The position numbers and the translations under genes were made by a program. This document shows, in pieces, positions 53,070 through 63,825 of a stretch of DNA of 64,000 nt. The stretch covers positions 36,410,001-36,474,000 of the forward strand of contig CM074861.1 of the NCBI GenBank assembly GCA_037501455.1. Direction: 5' to 3'. The DNA comes from Lantana camara (Eukaryota; Streptophyta; Magnoliopsida; Lamiales; Verbenaceae). The number at the start of each line of letters is the position of its first letter. Within the stretch, counting starts at the first letter, position 1. The notes under the pieces were generated by a model, which was given only the letters and a program-made list of their open reading frames with translations, made no database searches and was not told the origin of the DNA.

Positions 53070-55603
53070 TGTAACGCCACAAATTCCGGAAGTTCAGGTA
53101 AGCACGCCACGAGCGGGTCTTCGGGAGTTGGGAGGTTAAATTTAAGTATTTCATTCAATTAATTTCCCTTTCGTTATATTATATGCATAACATTTCTACA
53201 CATTTACATGAATCGTCATTTATATGACTTATATGAACTAAGTGACCTAAATGAATTAAATGTCCGTAATTGCTCTCTTGTGTAAATTCTTGGATTTAAT
53301 TGTAATTCATGACTTGGAGCTAAGTGAATTGTTGTGTAGAGATAAGACTCAATTGCATGCATTTAAATTGTAGAGGGGCTTGTTTGCAAATTGTGGTGAT
53401 TCATCATATTTAGTGGAGGATTTAATAGATCTTGTATATACATATTGTTCCATACATTACATTCTTCATTTTTCACCAAATTTCTACACACATACACACA
53501 CACAAGAAACCGATCAAAACACCAAGGAGAAGGAGGAAATTTCATCTCATTTTCAAGCTAAACTCTTGGAGGAATTGGGAGGATAGAAGCATCATCATCA
53601 TTATCTCTTCATTTCATCTCAATTCTTGCTTGAATTTAAGGTATATCATGAACTTGTATGAATTCCTTGATTGACATAGAAGTAGGGTTCATGAATTATG
53701 TGATGAATTCTTACATGATTGAAGTTGAGAGCATGATCTTGATTATAAGGAGTAAGGATTGCATGAAAATCTTGGAATTATTGAGGGTTGGAAGCATGTT
53801 CATACATGAGGGTTTCAATTTGATTTTACCACTTTGATGTTTATTTCTTGGTTGAATTGATTAATACTTGAAGTATGATGCATTTATGAGGTGTTGCAAC
53901 ATTTGGTATGGTTGGAATTTGGAATATAATAGTTTGGGTTGGTTTTGCATGGAAACCCCTGTTTTCTCCCCTGTTTTTTTCTGTTACGCACAGATGACAC
54001 GGGCGTGTCAACTTTGCTTTGTGTTGGGTGACACGGGGGTGCATGTTGGTTGGTTTGGGTTTTCTGTACCGTGACACGGGGGTGTCACGGTTTGCCTTGT
54101 ATTGGTGACACGGGCGTGTCACCTTCTTTTTCTCGCATATTGTCCGCTGTACCCAGACACGGGGGTGTCACGTCTTAGTGTATTTTGGTTGTTTTTCATG
54201 CATTTTGTTTTGCATGCTACTGTACGTGCATGGGTTATATATTGGTTACGTATTAATTGTTATTTGGTTTAATTGATTATATGATTTAATTTCCTAATAG
54301 TGCACTTGAACATAATCCTATCTTTTACATATTCATATCATGATCATCGCATTTTGCCGTTCGTCCTATTTGGTGCATTTTGAGTCGTGTTTCACGGACA
54401 GTTGTCTTTCTTGCACAGACCAGCTTCCTGGTGACGAGGAGCAGGCTACGTGAGCTGATTCCTTGGTTGTTTTGGGTCGCTCAGGTGAGGTTTAAATTCT
54501 AGATATATAGAACCCTTACAACCCTTATGTGATTTTCGGCCAAAACGTATCTATATATCTATAGTTTTCGAACCTTATGATTTTCAAATGATTTCACGAA
54601 AATGGATTGATTGATTGATTGACGAATGGATTGTTTTGGCGAGTGACTATTGTTCACGTTGGGCCCGAGGGTAGTGTATTGAGCCAACCGGGAAAGCAAG
54701 GGCTGACGGGTAACTCTTGCACTACCCTCACCATTGTGGGATCACCTCTTAATCCACCAGGAGGTTTGGTGGAGGAAGAAATCCCATACGTGGGAGTCAT
54801 GTTCCCGACGTACACCATGATTGGATGGTTGGGTCTTGCAAGCCCGCCATCACCCGGAGGAAGAAGGATTTATTAATTGAAAGTGCTAATTGTGCACAGA
54901 ACTGTTTGTGTGATCACCTAATTCATTAATTAAATTGAAATATTGTACACTGTCGGAGAAAGGTTGGAGATTTGCCCTCACTCCCCGGGCCACTGATTGA
55001 TTGAATTGATTGTTAACTGTAAATTGAATTGTTATAATCTCGGGCGGGAATTTCTTGTTATTTTAAACTTATTTTGTTTTCTTTATAAAATCTTACCAGA
55101 GATTATAAATTGCATGGTAATTGCGCATATACTTATTTATACCCCTCGCTCAGTCCGTGTTGGCTGACACCTCAACATTTTAGTTTTTACAGGATTCGTG
55201 CTAGGCGGGAATTAGAGTCTAGTTTGTCTTTAATTGGGTCTAGCACACTCCACCTCATATTTTGTTCATCTATTAATACTTGATACCTTTTGTAGCATGT
55301 TTTGGCATATTTTGGGGAAATGATAATGTATTGAGATGTAAATGTTGGAGGTGATAATGTATTGTATGAAATGTTGGTATCTAATAATAAGTATGTAAAT
55401 ATGGTACCTATAAGTATTGAATGTCATGGCTTCGGCTTTTATTGATACGATTGTTTGGTGGTATTAATTGAGGGTACCCGCCTAGCTGTTGTTTTTTTGT
55501 CTCCCGTTCGCTATAGTTTCGGTTCATGTATGAATTGCCCGTTTCATATGTGGATTGAGGCTATAGTAGGGGGGATGTGGTGCCTAGCGTTCCGGGTGCT
55601 ACA
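53070..55603 (+). repeat. Right LTR of the Tekay-type element
   Basis: It begins TGTAACGCCACAAATTCC and ends GGGTGCTACA, with the same blocks as the left copy. The palindrome block (about 53995-54175) has one more ACACGGGG unit than the left LTR. The ORFs at 53380, 53868 and 54619 are the same non-coding LTR frames as in the left copy. Confidence 0.95.
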
Positions 55604-55608
55604 GGAAC

Positions 55609-56739
55609 ATTAGGCCAGAACAACTCCAGTATACGCATGCATCGTTAACATAATTTTAAATCATAAAGTAGATAAACATAATATGCAATTAATAATTAAA
55701 AGCATATAGTTTATCATGCTTAGAAGCAATATAACAATAAAATATTACCGTACACCAAATATTGCTATCAACGACAATTTTCTAGTACCCCTTTGCTTTT
55801 TGTGAAACTGACAGAGCTTCCCCGCAATATGTGCAGCTTAACCTTGGAGTGTGGGTTCCGACAGTATTTCCCTAAATAACCAAGAAAATATTTTTTCTAA
55901 AAGAATGCCTTTTTCTAAAATTAGAATATCCCTATTTTCTAATAATTAAGTGGATTATATATTAATTATCTAATCACCTAATTAAATATAATTAATCCTT
56001 TAAATAGGATTAATTAATCTAGAGAGAGAAAGAGCCGAAAGGCTTTGAAATTGGCTGAAAAAACATTTCTGAATTTGAAGAAGGCATCGGCCTATTTATA
56101 GGCTTCATTTGAAGGGGTATTTCAGTCCTTTTTGCCTTTTAGGCGTGCCACCCACTCCCAGACAGCAAATCCGAGGATGCCAAGCAGGTGCTCGCGTAGC
56201 TACAAGTCCAATATCGCCAGGCACGCGCGGAACGGAGCCCACACGCGCTGCCTATTTCTTTAGCGGGGGTGAAATTCACGCACACACGAGCACCTGCCAC
56301 ATGTCGGTTCAGTCCAATCGGACCGGCTCAGCCTCCCAAATCGGTTTGGCCCGGTCTAGCAACTGGGCAACGTGGTGCTCTCTTCTTTTGCCACGTGTCC
56401 GGGTTGGCGTGAACCGACCCGACTCTATCCGAACCCGTGTACTGACCTGGACCATTTCCAGGTCTGATTTGGGCCGTTGACCCGAGTGACTTGGTGCTAT
56501 CTGAACTGTCTATATGGTGCGCCATGTGGCACCTAAACAACGCCACTTGGCATCTATGCCACGTCAGCTCCACGTTAGTTTTTTTTTTTTGGAAAAAAAA
56601 TTATTTTCTTCAAAATGAAATTTTGGGCATTTCCAACTCTAGTGATTTTAATTTATATTCTCAAAATAAATCTCTTGGCTATTTTCAAACATTTTGAAAG
56701 TTTATTTCTCTCTCTCTTTTTAATAATTTCTCTTTGGGT
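55609..56739 (-). promoter_or_regulatory. Stretch resembling a minus-strand LTR or promoter (unassigned)
   Basis: On the minus strand CCTATAAATAGGCC (plus 56089-56102) is a strong TATA box, followed downstream by a leader with CTCTCTCTAGATT. The part upstream of the TATA (plus 56110-56570) is GC-rich with ACGTGGC repeats (CCACGTGTC at 56391, CCACGTCAG at 56560). This is the usual look of a plant LTR U3/R region, but I could not find matching ends, a target duplication, PBS or PPT. The ORF at 56109-56480 runs through the GC-rich part and has no domain. Confidence 0.4.
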
Positions 56740-56894
56740 CTTCATTGGGGCTTGCAGGGGGAGTGAAGACCAAGGAGTCTACCTTCTTTCTGGATCAGAG
56801 TGGCGCAACGGAAGCATGTAGCTGAGTTCGTTTTCAAAGTCGTTCAAGACCCTACTTAGGACCTGAGGATATGTCCTTTTGAAGGAGGGGAGTT
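56740..56894 (+). mobile_element. 3' internal end of a Ty3 element with polypurine tract
   Basis: GGACCTGAGGATATGTCC followed by TTTTGAAGGAGGGGAGTT corresponds closely to the 3' end of the LARD-like element (GGACCTGAGGACAGGTCC at 9623-9640 and then its PPT). It abuts an LTR start, TGTAACATCCCGC, at 56895. The rest of this element, to the left, is not recognised. Confidence 0.7.
56794..56818 (+). other. Sequence like the 5' third of initiator tRNA-Met
   Basis: ATCAGAGTGGCGCAACGGAA and five further bases agree with the start of plant initiator tRNA-Met at about 23 of 25 positions, from memory of the tRNA. That covers the acceptor 5' strand and the D-arm/A-box (TGGCGCAACGG). The anticodon arm and the rest are absent, so it is not a working tRNA gene. 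Confidence 0.6.
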
Positions 56895-59800
56895 TGTAAC
56901 ATCCCGCTCGTCTAGCTCTACAGGTGCGCTGTTTTGAGAGTGCTAAGTGCATATTTAAAATATTTAGTTATGTAATTATTGTTTGGAATAGTGCCCTTAA
57001 AGTAGTGTTTATGCTTTACTATTTCCTTGTAAAATCGTAAACAGTCTTTGAATAATAAACGAGATGATTTTGTTCATAGGCAATCACTTCTTTATGTGCT
57101 TATTTATGTCTGTTTGGGTTTGACTGTGTTTTGCATGTTTGAACTCCCCTAATCCGATGAGGCAGTTAAGAACTTTGCCCTTATGAGAACGACATATGAA
57201 ACAAGTTCATAACTCCATAGGCGAGGATTAGAAACTTCTCCAAGTCGATGAGTCCGACAGACAGTGGGAGTGTCGACCTTGACTCCGTTGGGACTTGCTT
57301 ATATGATTATGTCCTTTTGAAGGATCATTCAGCTTCATGGAATGATAAGTGCATACGATGATGCGTTCATCATACATAAGGGTGATCGTTACAAGAACTT
57401 CATCACTGAGATATCCCGCGTGAGAACATTCCTAAATGGGAAAGAAAGTCTCCTAGAAACTTCCAGATTAGGAAATATCTCACAGGTCAATGAAGTGATT
57501 AATAATCCTTTGACTTGAGATTCTGTAATGTCTCATATGAGTTAACTCTGTAATCTTTGATATAGGCTCAAAAGGGTGTCGCCATATAAACACATGAACC
57601 ACGACCTATGTTGGGATTACACAAGTGGCATTTGTAGAATTAGTAGAATCGATAAAGGACCTACACTTATTAAGAACAAGAATGTTCTCTTACTGATTAA
57701 GTTGTTCGTAGTCCATTAACTATTAAATCCTTGGCCAAGGTGGATAAAAGATCAAGACATCAAGAAAATGGGGTTTTCTTGGATTGAGATCTAAATAAAT
57801 ATGAAACGAACTTAACTTTAAAGATCAAGAATAACAAGGCTCTGAGAATATTCCCATGCCTTAGTTCTTGATTGAGAGATGGAGTTGTAGGAGGATCGTA
57901 TTTCACTGATTGTCATTGACTGAAAGGTTCTTCGATTCATTTCGTTATTCGGCTAGGGGTCACACCCATTGCTAGATTATGGTAGTGTGATCTGTGAATT
58001 GATTAACTGATTATGGGAATTAATTCATTACTGTCACTGCTAATCGAATAATGAACCCAAAGAGTCACACACAAATGCCAGAATACGAGGGTTATGGTAG
58101 GATGTTAATTGGATTAACAAAGGATCAAATTGTTGATCGAAATGAGAGCATTTAAACGTGGACTGCTGCCACGTGTTAAGCACACGTGACTGCCACGTGT
58201 CACATGGCCTGCGTGGCTGCTATGTGTCACGCACACTTGGCTTCACGCGTGGCTCCGACGTGTAATTATTTTACACGTGAATTCTTTTCTATAATTAATT
58301 AATTAAATTGTAATTAATTAATTTTTGGTTTTTTAATTAATTATGAATTAATTGTTGAGACTATTCTCAAAATAATTAACCCAATAAATAATTAATTATG
58401 AATTAAGTTATTTATTGAATAAATTGACTTTTGACTTTAATAGGTAAAGATTGAAAAGTCAAACTTCTTATTGTAGGAGAGAGAAGACATCTCTTGCTAG
58501 ACTTGAAGAATAAGTTGAGAACTTATTGTTCAATTAAAATTAATAATTAAATAAGTTAATTAGTGAGCAAGAAAAAAAAGTCCACTAGGCTTGGGAACCC
58601 TAGGGATTTTCGAACCACCTAGTATATATACTAGGGGTGGTGCTTCTCTTATTCTTTAGACCAACACTCAAGAAGTGTTAATTGTTTTTGAGAAAAATAA
58701 AAGAAAAGTTTTCAAAGTAAAATATTCTTGCCAAACACAAGCCATATAACTAGCATTCTCACTAGCTTGATCGTGTTTTAGGACTGGTGTGGATACGCTT
58801 TGGAGGATTACCTACTTTGGATCTAATCGAAGGACGTTCGAGGGATATTCCGCTTGAAGGGTGTTTGATAGTATCAACATCACAAGAAAGCTTCAATCTA
58901 CGTAAGTTTTTTGAAACACCCTATAATACGATACGAACATTGCAAGTCTTTTAGATCTACTTTTGGAAACAAATTTAAACTTCCGATGTGCAAACTATGC
59001 TGTTTTCCAACAATTATATGCTTATTATAATGTTTAATTGATATTCTTGAATTTATTTGAATTATTTGTTAAGTATGTGTTAGAATATTTAAACGTTTTT
59101 GCCCCTATTTGCCTCTTTTTTAATCCGTTTGAACCCGTTTTTTATTCTAATTTTTGTGACTATGTGATATGCATGAATTATATGTATTATAAACTTGTTT
59201 ACATGCTCGTTTTATGTTTTTGAGTTCGTTTAATACGGTTCTTAAATCATTTTATGTGTTAGGGACTCGAGGGCCTAACTCGTTTTAGCGCACCTTGGGT
59301 TCCGGAAGGCGTATCTTGAGCTCGGGAATTCGGACTCGAATTCCAGAAGTAGCGTTAGACTCGTAAAGAAGAATGGAAGCTAAGAAACCGAAATTTGTAT
59401 TTTTCTAAGCCCGTTTGAACCCCCGTAGTTCACCCGTACCGAGCCTCGCATGAGTTCCTGACCACCTTTCACTAAAATAGCCATATCTCCCTCATTACTT
59501 GACCAAATAACCCCAAACTTGGACCCAAATCTCCCTTATTCACCCCCCTTTCACCATGACCTTTCCCATTTCGTCCCACACTCAGGAAAAAGAGAGAAAG
59601 AAGCAGCAAAAACCTAGCTCCAAGGAGAGAGAGGAGAGCACTATTCATTTTGCCAATTTCAATCTCCACACACCTCCGATTCGCCTCAAATTTAAAAGGT
59701 AAGTTCATGGTTTTGTTCTCCATCTCCTCCTATTTCTTTAAGTGCTTATTTTCTGAATTTCATGGAGGATTAAGCATGATATGATCAATGGCATGAATAG

Positions 59801-60995
59801 TGAGGGTTAGAGACATTTTTGACAAATTCTTGCATATCTTTGATCCATTTCTTGATTTGAAGCTGAATATGTGATCTAAATGACTCTTATGTTTCATTTC
59901 TAAGCATGGATTTTATGAAAATTGAGTGTATATAGGATTTACCATTAAAGCTTTGAAGAACATGAATAGTATGTTTGATTCTTGCAAGACTTGTATCATC
60001 TTTGTTGTTCCTTGTTATTTCTTAATTTTAGCTCGTGTTTAGACTGTAATTTTGATACCTAAGATCCTCCCCTTGTTTCCCTTGCTCTTATATATATTTA
60101 GGTGTGGTTTAATGTGTGATTTGCAGGTGGTTTCGCAAAGAAGACGAGCTCTGGGCTCGTTAACTCCCGTTTGTGAACTTGTGCACAAAACGGGGGAACG
60201 GTCCACTGATCTGACTAACGGCCATTTGTGGCTTTATGGCTAATGGCCGTTAGTCATCTCTGCTCCTCCGTTCTTGTGTTTTGTTTGTTTCTTTGCTCGT
60301 TTCGTTCTTTTCCATCCTCGACCTTATTCTTTGTGTGTTGTATGCTTGTTTATGTGTATGTTTGGCTGCGTTGTAACTTGTTTATGTGTGTCTTTGATGT
60401 GTTATGAGTATGAATAATGTGTTATGTTGTGTTATGTATTATTTTATGTGCCGGTTATCTGATTTCGATCTTTTTATACGCGTATGAACTTATATGCTCT
60501 ATATGCTAACACTTGTTGCTTCCTTGTATCTCTTGCTCTTCTTAAGTGTTTGAATTTCATGTGTGCCTATGATATACTATAACATGACGTGTTATGTGTT
60601 TATTTGAGGAGTTATGAGTTTAATTGATATGTCATTGCTTTCATAATATGCTAATTGTTTCGATATTACTAAGTTTGAATGTATATGACGTACATTACAT
60701 CATATGCATTCGTTGACCATCTAATTGGTTCATATTCAGTCTAAGTATGCCTTTTGTTGTTTGTTTTGTCCTTAGGATCGTCCCTGTGGTGATGAGGAGG
60801 TTCCATAGGTGTTCCGGGTTGCTTTATTCAGTTTGGTCGTCAAGTTGAGGTTTCTTTCTTTTAGTTATTATGACCTACAACCCTACCTGAGTTTTGAGCC
60901 TGCATGCGGCTTATGTATATATATATATAGATACGTGTTTGATATATATACTTTGTGGGAATTGTCCCTTTTGTTATGAAACCATCTGAAAAATG

Positions 60996-61030
<35 letters not shown>

Positions 61031-62199
61031 GTAAGTTATATTTTCGTTTGTTTGTTTTGAAAAGGGTTGGTGTGTGTTTTGAACTAGCGAGCTTCGACTT
61101 TGAAAGATAAGTCTATAAATATGAATATGAATTTTGAATTTGAACTTTGAACTGGGCCCCGGATAAGTGGAACGGTAACTCGGGACCGCCATGGGGTTGC
61201 CGAGCTCTCCCATCAACACAACTCCATCCTTGAGAGACTTAGCCCAAACTCGGGAGGTCGAGGGGAAGGCGGGTCTTCTTGAGCCGATGGTAACCCCGTC
61301 GAAGGAGCGGGTAGGATCCCCCGACTCATACTTTTTGACGAGAGAACTGGGGTTGAGAGGACATCCTCTCATCCCCAAGCAGAGAAGGTTGGATTGACTT
61401 TGAACTTTGTCTTTATTTTTGAATTTTGATAATGAATATGAAGTAGGTTGGTTGGAAACTCGTACTCGCTGAGTTCATATGATTTTGTTTATGATATAGT
61501 TCGTGAAACGGGAGTGGACTTCTAATTTCTAAAACTGGCTGATTTTGGCCTTCGGCCTTGAACTTTTTTCCTTATATATAGTATCATAGGCTAAAATATT
61601 TTAGAATGCAAAAACCACGGCCCAGTTCATGAATTTTATGACTTTGAATATACTCTACTCTTATGTATACGTATGTGTGAGTGTGTTAGTCCCCTCACCA
61701 GTCTTTAGGACTGACCTCTCCTTGTTGTTTTCTTTTTCCCCTTTGTTTCTTTGAGTTGCAGGTTCAGGTGTTGGTTCAAGCTAGGTGGCAGTCTTTCTTT
61801 TGAGCTGTTTTAGTCTTGTAGTTCGAGTGTTTGGCATACTACATCTTTACTTTCTAGTTTTGGTAATTATGTATAAGTATGTATAAGATATGACTTTAAA
61901 TTTGAATTTTGACACTTGTATGACTTATTTGGCCCGGGATGGGCAAGGCATGTATTATTTAATCTGTTATACTCTTGGTATAGATGTATGTATAATTATA
62001 TGTTTGAAATCCTGGTGTTTCCGCATTTTCTTTTAGTTGTATTGCGTATTTTGTATTAGGGTCTAGACCACCTAGCCTAGGAGAGATTCTGTCTGTCTCC
62101 CGTCCGCTGTAGCTTGGTGCGTGTGCGGAGTTCCCATTTCGTTACATGTGTCGGGCTATAGTATGGGAGATGTAGTGCTCTACGCTCCGGGGTGCTACA
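56895..62199 (+). repeat. Long LTR of a Ty3 element, split by a solo LTR; PPT on its left, PBS on its right
   Basis: The LTR starts TGTAACATCCCGC and ends CGGGGTGCTACA. Without the inserted 2038 bp it is about 3267 bp. It carries GAGCTCGGGAATTCGG (59318), a donor AAAAG|GTAAGT (59698/59699), a palindrome ACTAACGGCCAT...ATGGCCGTTAGT (60216-60256), a TA-dinucleotide run (60997-61029), the CACCAGTCTTTAGGACTGACC block near 61697 and CTCCCGTCCGCTGTAGCTTG near 62097. These match the other long LTRs here in order. Its left neighbour is the 3' end of one element and its right neighbour the PBS and gag of another. Confidence 0.8.
56975..59017 (+). mobile_element. Solo LTR (2033 bp) with target duplication ATTAT
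   Basis: ATTAT at 56975-56979 and 59013-59017 flanks 56980-59012, which begins TGTTTGGAATAGTGCCC and ends GTTTTCCAACA. The TGTT...AACA ends suggest a copia-type LTR. No coding or PBS is present inside. It holds GC-richer CACGTG repeats at about 58150-58265 (GCCACGTGT three times) and a TATATATACTAGG just after 58620, possibly the promoter. The strand is uncertain, since TGTT and AACA ends read alike in both directions. Confidence 0.88.
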
Positions 62200-62207
62200 T
62201 CCTAAAG

Positions 62208-62219
62208 TGGTATCAGAGC
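62208..62219 (+). other. Primer binding site (tRNA-iMet) of the right-end Ty3 element
   Basis: TGGTATCAGAGC lies eight bases after the LTR end. Confidence 0.92.
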
Positions 62220-62410
62220 TCTAGGTTGTAAAACCGGAGCTCTAGTGTCGTGTCGGGTCTATCTAGGTCGTTCGGCTTAGGATTATGTGTTTGTTCGCAT
62301 TCACTTTCACTTTTATGTGAGTTATTTGTATAATTTGTATTAATTGTTCACATGAATATGAACTAAACCCCCGCATGCATCGATATTTTGAAATTGATTT
62401 CTTATTTCAG

Positions 62411-63360
62411 GACGGAATCTTCACATCAACATGTGTCATCTAAAAAAGGACAAGGGAAGCAAGTGTCTTTGGTATGTAAGAAGTTTGAAGATTTTGATCC
62501 GCCGAAGTGGTTTGGAGGCGATGATATCAAGGTCGAAGAATGGTTGTCCGAGGTGATGGATTTGGGAAAATGGTACGGGGACCTCACAAGAAAAGGTAAA
62601 TTGTACTTTCCGTTTACTCCCAGGCCTAGCTTCAACATGGTTCAAGAAAACGAGGTTAAAATTAGAAGAATCCGGGAAAGAGTTTACTTGGGAGAAATTC
62701 ATCCGAGAATTTTGCTACGAATATATTCCTCCAAGTGTGATGGTAAGAAGACTTCAAGAATTCTTGGATCTCGAACAAGAATCGAAGAAGATGGACGATC
62801 TCATATTGAAACTTGAGAGTTTGGGAGCCGATGAAGATTGCCCTAAAGTTCAGAATTATATACAAGAGTGTAGGAATGAGGTTCAACAAGCTTTTCAAGC
62901 TTCACCGGTGTATGAATGGTCCGAGGAAGTTAGAAGGGCGGTTCTTGTGGAGATGAATAATTAACGGTTAGAGTCTCACACTTCCTATGTGGAACAAGGA
63001 TCGAGTTCGAGTTCGAGCAAAAGACCCATACCACAAAGGAAATCTCAAGCACTTCAAGATGCCAACGACACCAAGAAGAAGAAGAAGATTCGACTGCCGA
63101 AGTTGGATTCGATGCCTCCCCCATCGGAAATAATTCAATGTTCTTATTGCCAAGGCCCGAATCATACGAAAGAAGTTTGTCGGAAGCAGTCAGGTAGATG
63201 CTTCAAATGCGGAGAATCGGGACATTTAGTGAATGGTTGTCTGAAGAATAAGAATCCGAAGCCTACAAAGAGTCGTGGTTCCAAGATTTTGAGTCAAGCC
63301 CGAGATGATACAAGTGAAGATGAAGAGTTAGACGCCAAGTTCGACACTACCGGCATGGTG
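62411..63360 (+). pseudogene. Gag of the right-end Ty3 element, nearly open
   Basis: Reading starts after a splice-acceptor-like CTTATTTCAG (ends 62410). Where the Tekay gag has ATG, this copy has ACG (62412-62414), so the normal start may be lost. FDPPKWFGGDDIKVEEWL is in the 62388 frame. A frameshift near 62640-62670 then leads to TWEKFIREFCYEYIPPS and RRLQEFLDLEQES, with one TAA at 62962 before LESHTSYVEQG. Two CCHC knuckles are intact: CSYCQGPNHTKEVC (about 63138-63179) and CFKCGESGHLVNGC (about 63201-63242). A Lys-rich tract (TKKKKKIR) precedes them. Confidence 0.85.
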
Positions 63361-63825
63361 AAAGGTACACCAAGCATTCATGGCATATTTAATCTCGGGG
63401 AAACCCACTTGCTTGCTTTTTCGCTTGTTTCGTCGCTTCTCGGTGGTGTTGCTGTTATGGTTGTTGTTTTCTTTTGTGGAAACTCTCTTCGTGGAGAGAG
63501 TTTGGTAAGGTTGAGTGTCCAAGAGTGTTTGGTGAGTTGTGAGGGCCGAGTTTGCTGGGTGGTTTTGTTTGAAGACTCCTTGTGGAGGTACAGAGCTACC
63601 TTAAGTGTGGGTTGGTTATTCGAGCACTGTGTTGCTTTGGTGGTTGCTTTTAGGAGGTCTGTTCGGGGGTCAACGGTATTTTCGGGTAATAGATTGAAGG
63701 CTAGCCCGTTTGCATTCTTTGTAGAAGTGGTTGGTTATTCCGGGATGGTACGGCAAGTTACGTGGCTTTACCTTTGGATTAACCGAAGAATCGAGCCAAG
63801 CTTGAAGAGACGAAGATCAAAGTAA
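63361..63825 (+). pseudogene. Degenerate protease region in the same open frame
   Basis: The gag frame stays open to TAA at 63823-63825. The segment GTPSIHGIFNLGETHLLAFS aligns with the usual SIHG...LFDSGATHSFIS, but all three active-site residues have changed (Asp to Asn, Ser to Leu, and Ala to Glu after Gly). Further on, LSVGWLFEHCVAL stands for LGMDWLxKHCA. So the domain is recognisable by position but cannot be an active aspartic protease. Confidence 0.75.

Larger units (their letters stand above)
45776..55608 (+). mobile_element. Ty3 chromovirus of Tekay/Del type, full length, 5-bp target duplication GGAAC
   Basis: GGAAC at 45776-45780 and 55604-55608 flanks a 9823-bp element. The LTRs are 2528 bp (45781-48308) and 2534 bp (53070-55603) and differ at only a few sites per kb, so insertion is relatively recent. 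A PBS and a PPT are intact. The domain order gag, protease, RT, RNase H, integrase, chromodomain-like end is that of chromoviruses, and long LTRs with a C-terminal chromodomain fit Tekay/Del. It lies within or beside the copia remnant. Confidence 0.95.

Noticed and set aside
56109..56480. 123-codon ORF in GC-rich DNA
   Set aside because: Composition is Arg/Ser/Pro/Thr without any motif; the GC-rich stretch lies upstream of a minus-strand TATA box and looks like promoter DNA.
56794..56818. A functional tRNA-iMet gene
   Set aside because: Only the 5' third is present; no anticodon arm, T-arm or 3' end follows.
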